Shown here: one piece after another, positions 8,799-20,700 of the stretch
How positions within the stretch are numbered: position 1 is the first letter of the stretch
Layout of the letters: each line of letters opens with the position of its first letter
Assembly (NCBI GenBank): GCA_000333855.2
Contig: CM007346.1
Coordinates: 295,249 to 359,248, forward strand
Length of the DNA: 64,000 nt
Direction of reading: 5' to 3'
Source of the DNA: Endotrypanum monterogeii
Lineage: Eukaryota > Euglenozoa > Kinetoplastea > Trypanosomatida > Trypanosomatidae
Position numbers and translations under genes: made by a program
Notes under the pieces: model-generated
Databases searched by the model: none
What the model was told of the DNA's origin: nothing
The model's input: the letters and a program-made list of their open reading frames with translations, nothing else

Positions 8799-11700
8799 AA
8801 ATAGTGGCCTGGAACTTGCACAAAATGCACGGCAGCTCTACAGGTTCCAAAACCCGTCGTCTTTCAAATTCCACGGGTCGTTAGCAGCGTCGGGGAAACT
8901 CGCTGAGGAGCTACGGAAAGCCGCGGGCATGCGAACGACGACAGATACCGCTGCCGTTGCCGCTCTCTCAGTCGGGGATGACAAAGACGTGGAGCTCTTG
9001 CGCTTGATTCAAAAAGCATGTCGCCGTCCTGCTAGAGCTCACGAAAAGCGAGTTGCTCCAAACGATGAGCCCGTGCTACGCAATATTCACACATCAGAGG
9101 AGGCCGTTGCCTTTTTCACTGCCAACGGCAACTCTACCAGCGTCAAGCATATTTTCCTCAACTACGCGCCGAAGGGTTTGGATTTTCGCCCCTATGATTT
9201 GGTGACGGCTAAAAAAGGTCATGAAGATCCAGAGCACCACATATTGAGTGCAACAGGGATAGTGCACGTGCGACCGGGTCAGCCATCGGATGTGATGACT
9301 CTTGCAGATTGGATGAAGGAGGCCTCCCTATTCAACATATTACGCAAGATTCCTTTTTTCAAAAACTTTCTACTTTACAAGGCATTTCTGCGTCTCCAAG
9401 CAAGACTGCGTCAGCGTATTTACAATGCAACGCGAAAATCACTGCTGACAGATCTTCTTGTTGCAAAGCGTACGTTTGCCTTTCCAATGCTGGAGCTGAT
9501 AAAGCACTTACATAGCATTACGGAAACAAAGCTGATCGAGTATGATACGCATGGCAAGCACGATTTGGTGGCTGACGAATACAGCCTCGAGCAATCATTT
9601 CATCGGCAAAAGGCTTCCGTGTTCGTAACCGGCGTTGCGGAGGGCACAGAAGAAAAACTGACGAAATTGGTGGAAATTCTGCGGCACCGAGCAGACGTCC
9701 CTGATCTAAACACCCAACAGGCGCTCGAGCAGTATCTTCTTACAGTAGCTGCCAGTGAGATGTCTGACACCCGTACGAAGCGAAAGGCAAAGTCAATGAT
9801 TGAAGCTCGCCTCGACTTGGAGCGGAGAACGCGTGAACTGAAAAGAAGCTTGGTTGAATACTCAAAGCTGCACATATTCGTTCGCCTTATTGATCTTGTG
9901 TGTTCTGAGAAACTTTTTCAAAGAGTGCTATCGGTTTTGCAGAATTTTCTCAATATTATTCGTGCGCAAGCACAAAGCGAGATACGAAAGGTTGGCTTCC
10001 AGGTTCTACTGCGCCCCGGGGAAACAACCATCGTTTTTGACCCCAAAGAGTCGGTTTTGCGGGCACTTGTTGCAGAGCTATTTTCTGGCTCTACGGAAGC
10101 GGTCACCACCGGGCCCCGTTTGTGCGACCTGAAGTATTTCAAGGCCCTTTTTCCTTCTCCGCCAAAGCTTTGGAGCATCAGTGAAGAGCTGCGGTCAAAC
10201 AGCAGAATGGATTACATCAATAAATCATTGCTTTCGATTGTGCGTAGTGATTACGAGAAAGCTGACAATCGCCTGGTCACGTACCTCACTACATTGCCAC
10301 ATATTCATTTCTTGCAAAAAACTTGGGAGGAGATTTCTAATGAGTGTAAGCAAGAAACAGGCGAGAGCATTTTGTCTGCAGCCAGCTTAGCGAAGCTTTA
10401 TCGCCGACTTCAAGAGGCGCAGGACTCACTTCGTGTTCTGATCGCAACATACGTAGGCTCTTTACTATGGATAAATGCTGCAAAGCTAAAGACGGAGATT
10501 GAGCCGTGCTTGATCGCTCTGCGTGATGCATTGAATGGCTACTTGCGGAACACGGCGCGTGACATGATCCGAGAGCTAAACGCGTACTTTAAATCAAAGA
10601 CGCAGGCAATGAATGAGCGCCCCCAAACGCTGCGAGAATTTGCTGATTATACTTCTATCTTCAAAGAAATATCTGCAAATACTAGCCAAACTGACGCTAA
10701 AGTTGCACAGGCCGAGGCGTTGTGCGAACTGATGGACAGGCAGCAAGTGGATTTCAACGATGATGAAGATAAGCAGCTGCGGGAGCGCACACTCAGCGGC
10801 AGCTCCGCGACGGAGTCTCTGCGCAGTCTCTTTGAAGAAGCCCGAACTCGGGCTGAGGAGTTCATCGAAGAGAACATGCCTACTCACGTAGACACGCTCC
10901 AGTCTGAAGTTGCAAATGTCGAGGAGGAGTGCAGTGGCCTCAACGAAATTCTCTTGGGAGAAGAATTTGCTCTTCTGACCGATAACACAGAACCTCTTCT
11001 TCAGTACTTGGCTGACATAAATGAGAAATTGGCTGAGGTGGAATCTAGCCAGGATCAACTCAGCCGCTTTGCAGAGCTCTTCGATTTGCCACCGCTCGAC
11101 TGGTCAATCGTCAGTGATGTGAAGACGCTTTATCAAGCACGAGAGGAAACGTGGAATATTTTAGACCTCTTCAGCAAAAAGTCAGAGTACTGGTTTCAGA
11201 CTCCAGTCAAGGAGCTGGACACTGGAGATATGGAGGAACAAGTGAACCTTATGATTCGCCGCGCAGGCCTCGTGAACCGTACAATGCTGGAGCGCAACTA
11301 CGAAGACGAGGTTGCACCACATTTGTTGCAGGAGTTGCAATCGATCCGCACTAATATGGCTGTGATTCATGATTGTGGTAACAAACATATGACTGCTGAG
11401 CACTGGAGTATTGTCCTGAAGGAAGTCACTGGCACCGCCTACAGTTACCACGACGATCTCAACCTGAGCTCCTTGGAGGAGTGGGACATCTTTTCCTTCA
11501 AGGAGGTGCTCTCTGAGCAGTCGGGTCTCGCAACGGGCGAGTGGAAGATTTCGAACGACTTAGATGTAATCAGACAGAGGTGGGATACTTTGAACTTCAC
11601 GACAAAGCCCTACAAGAACCGTGACGGTCTGTTTATTTTGGGTGATTTGGAAGAGATTATCCAGCAGCTGGACGACCATCAGATCGAGCTGCAAACGACG

Positions 11701-14700
11701 ATGGCGTCACGCTTTGTTGCACCTGTGCGAGGCAAGGTAGAAAAGTGGATTCGTGATCTTCGAACCATCGGCAGTGTGATTGAGGAATGGATCACACTAC
11801 AGAAAAACTGGATGTACCTTGAGTTCATCTTCTCATCTGATGACATCAAGGAGCAGCTGCCTGAGGAAAGCGCTATGTTTGACAACGTGGATCGGTTATT
11901 CCGCTCGTTGACGTCAAAGGCAAACAACCAAAAGAACGTTTTTCAGATCTGCACTGAGGAGGGCGTGTTGGAAGACCTAGTGAAAAGCAACAAAAACATC
12001 GACATTATTCAGAAGAAACTGGAGGACTATCTGGAGACCAAACGCATCGCCTTCCCTCGGTTTTACTTTTTGTCGAACGACGAGCTCCTCTCCATTTTGT
12101 CAGACGTGCGCAATCCCAACGCCGTCCAGCCACACTTGTCCAAGTGCTTCGACTCGATTGCTTCGCTTCGCTTCTTGGACGATGAGTGCACACAGATCCT
12201 GGCGATGATTTCAGGGGAGGGCGAGGAGGTGCCGTTCGAGACGCCTGTATTTCCCGTTGGCAATGTTGAGCAGTGGCTTAGTGACATCGAGAGTGTGATG
12301 AAGACGTCGCTATTCGCGCACATGCACCGTACTATTGAAATGGCTCCACAGCGCCAGCGAGAGGAGTGGATCTTCCAGCATCCAGCGCAGTGCATTCAGG
12401 CCGTGGACATGATTCTCTGGACAGGTCAGGTGGAGGCTGCCATTGTTGCTGGTTCGCTTCAGTCTTTCTATCAGGATTACCATGGTCAAATTCTCCAAAT
12501 GGTCAGTTTGACGCGTCAGTCTTTGTCGAAGCTGCAGCGCACACTTGTGGGAACTCTCATCGTTCTGAATGTGCACAACCGCGACATTGTAGAAAAGCTG
12601 AGCACCGAGGGTGTCACGAGCGTGGAGGACTTTGCATGGTATCAGCAGTTGCGCTACTACTGGGAGTCTGACGCTCGTCAGGGGCGAGGCGACGTCAAGA
12701 ACGTGGCGATTCATCACACCAACGCCCATCTCTGGTACGGTTACGAGTACCTTGGCAACCAGCCACGTTTGGTCATCACTCCACTTACCGACCGTGCTTT
12801 CTTGACATGTACTAATGCGCTTGCCATGAACCTTGGCGCTGCTCCGCAGGGTCCTGCAGGTACTGGAAAAACAGAGTCGGTGAAGGATCTCGGCAAGGCG
12901 TTGGCACGGCAGGTGGTCGTCTTCAACTGTTCCGATGGAATTCATTACAAGATGATGTCGCGCATGTTTGCAGGACTGGCTCAGGCTGGCGCCTGGGCCT
13001 GTTTCGATGAGTTCAATCGTATCGAACTGGAGGTGCTCTCCGTTATCGCGCAGCAAATGCTCGACATTGTCTTGGCACTGGGCCAGAAGTTAGAGCGTAT
13101 GGACTTCGACGGGCACCCGATTCGCCTCAGCCCCAACTTTGGTGTTTTCATCACGATGAACCCCGGATACGCTGGCCGTACGGAACTGCCTGACAACCTC
13201 AAGGCACTTTTCCGACCAATTTGCATGATGATCCCCGACTACGCCTTGATCGCAGAAATCATGTTTTACTCGGAGGGTTTCGCGAACGCCCGGACGTTGG
13301 CGCAGAAGATGGTTCAGCTGTACAAGCTCAGCTCCGAGCAGTTGTCGAAGCAGGACCACTACGATTTTGGTATGCGTGCCGTCAAGTCCATTTTGGTCAT
13401 GGCGGGCTCCCTGAAGCGCAAGAACCCCGACGACAGCGAGGACATGCTTCTGATTCGTGCCATGCAGGACGCTAACGTGCCGAAGTTTCTTCGCGAGGAT
13501 ACGATCCTTTTCATGGCGCTTGTGAAGGACCTGTTTCCAACCATTGTAGTGGAGGAGAGCCCAAACACACTGCTGTTCGACTACATCCAGGAGCAGTTCA
13601 CGACTGACGGACTCCAGGTGGTAAGTGGCCTCCTGACGAAAGCGATGCAGCTGTTCGACACTCTAGTCGTTCGGCACGGTGTGATGTTGGTGGGGCAGAC
13701 CTTCAGCGCCAAATCCACAGTGTTGCGTACCGTCCAGAGGTCACTGACCCGCATCAAGAAGGATGGCCACGACGCCGAGGGTCAGGTACCGCTCTTCAAT
13801 TCCGTGCACATACACTTGCTGAATCCCAAGTCTGTTACCATGGGTGAGCTCTACGGGCAGGTGAATGAGATGACGCGCGAGTGGTCGGATGGGATTCTGA
13901 GCAACATTGCCCGCGGCATTACCCGATCTGCGTTAATGCAGCCGGACCGGCAGTGGGTCGTGTTCGACGGCCCTGTCGATGCTGTCTGGATTGAGAATAT
14001 GAATACTGTTCTTGATGACAACAAGCTGCTGTGTCTCTTTAACGGCGAGCGAATCAAGCTGCCAGCTACAGCCACGTTCATGTTCGAAGTGCAAGACCTG
14101 CGTGTGGCCTCGCCGGCTACGGTGTCTCGTTGCGGCATGGTGTACATGGAGCCATACTACCTGGATGGCAACCGCGGCTGGGTGCCCATCGCCCAAAGCC
14201 TTGTCAAGACAAAGGCGAAGACCGACACTCGGCTGCAGGAGGATCGTCTACTGGAGCTGCTGAACATGCTGCTTCCCGACGCACTAGACTTTATTCGGGG
14301 GCGCTGTCGTGAGTGGGTGCCGTCTGTTGACGCGCAGCTAGCGGTGAATTGTGTGGAGCTTCTGCAGGGCTTCCTGGCCACTGCCGAAGACTCGACGGTG
14401 TGGCCGAGCGGCGCGATCACACCAGTTGAAGCCTCGGGTACAGGCGATGGGGATGGCAATGGAGGAAAGCGCAGAAGCACTATCAAGCACACGACGGGTC
14501 ATCGTTCTTCTGGGTTCGGAGCAAACACGTTGATCGAGAGTACACCAGCAGAGTTCGCGCGGCCGGAGATCAATAATGTCACGGCGGAGGCTCCAGACGA
14601 GCGCCGACTTTTCGACATGTACTTCATCATGGCCTTGGTGTGGTCGGTCGGTGGCAACTTGCGTGACGACTCGCGTGATGCCTTTGAGACGTTTTTGCGT

Positions 14701-17700
14701 GAAAAAATCGAGGCGGTGTTGCCAGGTTTATTACCTGCTCCCCACTCGGTCGCTTCAGCCGCCTCTGGCGAGGTCCTGCCGAGGACTAGCCTGTACGACT
14801 GCGTAGTCCACCGCCCCTCAATGCAGTTCATTACGTGGAACCATCTCGTCTCAACTTTCATGTACGACAGTCAGAGCTCATATTTCGATCTCGTGGTGCC
14901 GACTGCGGAGGGGGTGGCACTCAGTACGCTACTGGGCGTGCTGATGACCTCTTCGCAGCATGTTCTCGTGAACGGCGTGACCGGTACCGGCAAGTCGCTA
15001 GGAATTACAAGCTTTTTGACAAGTACGCTGCACACTGATGATCCGGCAAGCTCGTGGGAGTCGTTCAGCATTGTCTTTTCCGCGCAGACGCGGAGCAAGG
15101 ACATTGAGGACCGCCTGGAAAACAAACTTTACAAGCTTCGCAGCACCGCCCTTGGCCCTACTCCGGGCAAGCGAGCCATCCTGTTCGTGGACGACATCAA
15201 CATGCCGACACCAGAGATATACGGTGCCTCTCCGCCGCTGGAGCTCCTCCGGCAGCTGTTTTCACAAGGAGGTTTCTACGACACACATAAAAGTCCGGCT
15301 CTCTTCAAAGAGCTCCATAACGTGCTGCTGCTCGCGGCGTGTGGCGTGCCGGGTGGCGGCCGCAACGAGATGACTCAGCGTCTCACGTCACGCTTTCACC
15401 TGATTTGTCAGCCAGCGCTGTCCCAAGTCTCAACGCGGCGCATTTTCGGGTCTCTACTCCACGGCTTTTTGCACCAGTGGGGCTCCAGCGAGATTCAGGC
15501 TCTGTCCACGAAGCTTGTGGCCGCGACGCTCGGGTGTTACGAGCGCATTACGCAGGAGAAGCTGCCGACGCCGACCCGCTCGCACTACACTTTCAATATG
15601 CGGGACCTTGGCAAAGTCATTCAGGGTATTATGCAAACCTCGCCGCGTGTGACGTCTTCGCAGGAAGCGTTTTACAGCGTCTTTCTGCACGAGGCGTCGC
15701 GCATCTTCCACGATCGCCTGGTTGATGCTGCGGACCGCGCGTGGTGGTGGTCAACGCTCTCGGAAGTGTGCAGCACTGTGCTGGAGCATCCGTGGAGCTC
15801 GGCTTACGAGGAGCTCATTTTTGGTGATTTCATGCGCCGCGATCATGCGCACTATGAGGAGATCACCGAGCCGATTGATGCGATTGCGCAGACCCTGGCA
15901 GAGTACCAGAAAGGGTTCAACATGGAGTACAACAAGGAGGTCGAGTTGGTGTTTTTCAAAGATGCTGTGCAACATGTCGCGCGCCTGTGCCGTGTGCTTC
16001 GGCAACCGCGTGGCCACGCGCTTGTCGTTGGCATGGGTGGTACAGGCCGCCAGTCGCTCTGCAAGTTGGCTGCCTTTATCTGTAGTTTACCCATATATGA
16101 GGTCACTATCACTCGCACGTTCAGCATGATTGAGTTTCACGATGGCCTCAAAAAGGTTTTGCTTGACAGCGCCCGCCACAACAAACCCGTTCTTTTCTTT
16201 CTGTCTGACTCGCAGCTGGTATACGAGGAGATGCTGGAGGACATCAATAACCTGCTCAATACCGGAGAGGTTCCGAACCTGATGGAGTCTGAGGACGTGG
16301 ATCAAATTGTGGAAGCCGTTCGCCCATACGCCGTTGCTGCCGGCAAGCGTGAAACCCGCAATACTATTTTCTCCCACTTTGTCAGCATGTGTCGCGATCA
16401 GGTGCATATCGTCATGGCGATGTCGCCAGTGGGTGACCAGTTCCGTCGGCGTCTGCGCATGTTTCCATCGCTCGTGAATTGCTGCGCTATCGACTGGTTC
16501 GACCAATGGCCGCGCGACGCGTTGACCTCTGTGGCAGAGCGTGTCTTGGCAGACTTGTCCATGGAGGAGGCTGAGAAGTCTCACCTCATTGAGTTGTGCG
16601 TTTCCATTCATGTGGATGTTCAGGAGGCGTCGGAGCTCTTCTTCAGTGAGCTGCGGCGGCGGACCTACACCACCCCGACGTCGTATCTTGGCCTACTCAC
16701 GAGCTATCGTCAGCTGCTAGAGGAGCAGGACCGCTCTGTAACCACACAGGTGGAGCGGTATCAAGGTGGTCTCGACACGCTGCACAGCACGCGGGCGATG
16801 GTGGATGTTATGAAGGTGAAATTGATCGAGATGCAGCCTAAGCTGGTAGAGGCTGTAAAGAGCACCGAGGAGATTATGGGCCGGGTAGAGAAGGAGCAGG
16901 AGTCCGCTGAGGTGGTACGCGCACAGTGTGCTGAGGAGGAGGAGGCTGCAAGCGACATCCAGGCTGAGGCTGATAGTATCCGTGGCGAGTGCCAAGCGGA
17001 GCTGGACAAGGCAATGCCTATTCTGAAAGCGGCCGAGGACGCACTGGCCGACCTGCGGCCCGATGATATTCGAGAGGTTCGGAGCTTCTTAAAACCTGCC
17101 GTCCGCGTTGTTCTTGTGCTGGAGGCGGTTCTGGTGCTGCTCGGAGAGAAGGATCTCACGTGGGACCGAGCAAAACTTGTGATGAGTCGCATGGACTTCA
17201 TCAAGGACCTCCAAAACTACAAGCGCGACGACCTCTCAGAGAGAACGATACGGTCGATTCAGAAGTACATCAACAATCCCGACTTTCAGCCGGAGGAGGT
17301 GGCTAAGAGCTCCAAGGCGTGTAAGTCCTTAGCGATGTGGGTGATGGCGATGAACAACTACTACGAAGTGGTGAAGGTCGTCGCGCCGAAGCGTGCGCGG
17401 CTGGCTGAGGCAGAGGGAAAGGTTGCGGTGGCTACGCAGGCGCTCCAGGCCGCCCGTGGCGGTCTGCGCAGCATCGAGGAGAAGCTAGATGCTCTGCAGA
17501 CTGAGATGAGGGAAAATGTGCTCAAGAGGCAACAGCTGGAGGAGGATATCGACTTGACCACCGTGCGATTGGAGCGGTCAGAGCAGCTGATGAACGGCCT
17601 AGCCTCGGAGCAGGCGCGTTGGGTGGAGGCGGTTTCTAAGCTCATGGCAGAGAAAGCGGGCCATCCTGGTACCATGGCGCTCGCTGCCGGCGCCGTCGCT

Positions 17701-20700
17701 TACCTGGGGCCCTTTACCGCGCCCTACCGAGACCGTCTTCTACGCGCGTGGTACGCCAGATGTTTGGAGCTTGGGCTGCCCGTCAGTGCGTCGAACTTCC
17801 AGTTGTCTAGCATCATGGATCCTGTCCAAATCCGCACCTGGGCACAGCAAGGCCTTCCGACGGACCCCTTCAGTGTGGAAAACGGTGTCATTGTCAGAAA
17901 GTCGCGGCGTTGGTGTCTTTGCATCGATCCACAAGGACAGGCAGTGAGCTGGATTCGCGCGATGGAGAAGGAGAACAACTTGCGGGTGCTGAAGCTGACG
18001 GATTCCAATTACATGCGATCCTTGGAAAATGCCATTCGTGTTGGTCTGCCGGTGCTCATCGAAAATGTCGGCGAATCGTTGGATGCCGCCCTCGACCCGC
18101 TGCTGCTGCAACACACGTACCGGTCTCAGGGAAGACTCCTCATGAAGCTTGGCGACACCGAAGTGGACTACGATCCGAATTTCCGACTTTACATGACAAC
18201 AAAACTGGCGAACCCGTTTTTCCTCCCAGAGCTGCAGATTAAAGTGACCATCTTGAACTTTACAGTGACGCAGGCGGGGCTGGAGAACCAGCTGCTGGCG
18301 GATGTGGTGCGGGTGGAGATGGCAGAGCTGGAGCAGAGGGCGGATCAGACGGTGCTCGATATTGCTCGGGGTAAGGACGAACTGAAGGCACTCGAGGATA
18401 AGATTCTGAAGCTTCTGGTCTCGTCGACCGGTAACATCCTGGACAACGAGCAACTGGTAAACACCTTACAGGAGGCCAAGGCGACGAGCGAGAGTGTGGG
18501 CGAGGCTTTACAGGTGTCGGTGGAGACGCAGCGAGATATCGAGATGGCGCGAGACCGATATCGCCCTGTTGCACGGCGTGGTGCCACTGTCTACACGGTC
18601 ATCACCGAGCTCTCTGGTCTCAACCACATGTATCAAAACTCGCTTGACTTTTTCAAACAACTCTTCGTCCTCACACTTAGACAGACAGAGAGAGAGGACT
18701 CGGTGGATCGGCGTGTGGCAACATTACTGCCGGCCGTAACACTGCGCTCCTACAACACCATCTGCCGCGGTCTTTTTGAGTCGGACAAGCTCATCTTTGC
18801 CGCCCTCCTTTACGTGCATGTGGCACGGCAGGAGGGCACCATCACGGACGAGGAATGGTCGTTCCTCCTCAAGGGGAGTGAGGGTAAGCGCTTGGTGGAC
18901 GAGGAGCTAGACCCGCCACCTGTGTGGTTACCACTTCAGAGTTGGAACGAGCTGACTGCGCTGGCGGTAGCCCTTCCCGCCTTCGCCTCGCTCAAGGACT
19001 CTGTTATTGACAATGAGGCGGAGTGGGAGGAGTGGTACGGCCGGAAAAAAGGGTATGAGAGCTACCCCGCCAGCCTTGGCCCCTACTCAACCTGGCAACG
19101 GTTGCTCATCCTGAAGGTGTTCCGCGAAGATTTGCTCAACTACGGTCTCTCCTGTCTCATCGAGCTGGAGCTGGGCAAGGCCTTTACGGAGAGTCCCGCT
19201 TTCGACCTCGCAGGCTGCTACCAAGATAGCACCCCCACGGCTCCGGTGATATTTGTGCTGACTCCTGGAACAGATCCGACGCAGCTCTTCACAGAGTTCG
19301 CCGAACGTAAGGGCTTTGGCTCACGCAAGATGATGCTTTCGCTAGGTCAGGATCAGGGCCGCAAAGCTGAAGAGATGATTCGTATCTCCAGCACTGAGAC
19401 GGGGGCGTGGGTGTACCTTCAGAACTGCCACGTGTACACGTCGTGGATGCCGTCGCTAGAGCGCATATTGGAGGAACTTACGCAGCGCGAGGTGCACCGC
19501 GACTTTCGACTCTGGCTCACCACGATGCCGGTGGCGTCCTTCCCGGTGCTCTTGCTGCAGTCAGGCGTGAAGGTGGTGAAGGAATCGCCGCAGGGGTTGA
19601 AGGCGAACATGCGCGATGCCTTCGCTGCTACCATGACAGACGAGATGTGGAACAACTGCCCCCGCAACCCGACAACGTGGCGCCGCATGCTTCTTTCCTT
19701 GACATTTTTCCATGCTGTTATTCAGGAGCGCCGCCGCTTCGGGGCCCTCGGATGGAACATCCCTTACGAATGGAGTCAACCGGACCTCTCGGCGAGTTTG
19801 CAATCACTGCAGACTTACTTGAAAGACGAGGGTGAGGCTGTGCCATGGAGTGCACTGCGCTACATGACTGGCGTAATCAACTACGGCGGACGCGTGACAG
19901 ACTTCCTGGACAGTCGTTGCTTATCTACTATCCTAGAGAAATTTTTTAATGACAGCGTGGTCGCGGAGAACACGCAGTACGATGTCGCGCCAGGTGGAGT
20001 CTATCATATCCCAAAGGATGTCTCGTCGCTTGAAAACATACGTACATATCTAAGTGACCTCCCGACATTCGAAAGCCCCGAGCTCTTCGGGCTGCATGCG
20101 AATGCCGATATCACGTTCAACAAGAACACGGTGCGCCGACAGCTGTCAGTGATTCTGTCGGTGCAGCCACGCACAAAAGCGGTGGCGGGTGGAAGCCCAG
20201 AGGATAAGGTCTTGGACATGGTCACTGAATTCCAGCGACGACTGCCAGCCGCGATTGACAGGGCGCGCGCGCATCCAGAAACCTATCGGCTAACTCCGGC
20301 GGGCACAATGATTTCTCTCGGTACCGTGGCACTCCAGGAAATCCTCTTTTTCAATGCCGTACTTGCGAAGCTGGAGCGGACGTTGCAGCTGTTGCGGCGC
20401 GCGATCAAAGGTGAAGTGGTCATGTCTGCTGAGCTAGAGGCCATGTTCGACGCGATGATCCTTGGATACGTCCCAAAACTGTGGCACGACGGTGGCTACC
20501 TCTCACGCAAGCCGCTTGCATCCTGGTATGAGGACACACTAAAGCGTATCGAGTTCTTCCGCGACTGGAATGACAACGGGCAGCCCATTAGCTTTTGGAT
20601 TTCAGGTTTCTTCTTCCCGCAAGGGTTTCTCACTGGTGTGCTGCAGACGTACAGCCGTCTGCATCAGGCGCCCATTGATGAGGTGAAGTTCCGTACCCGT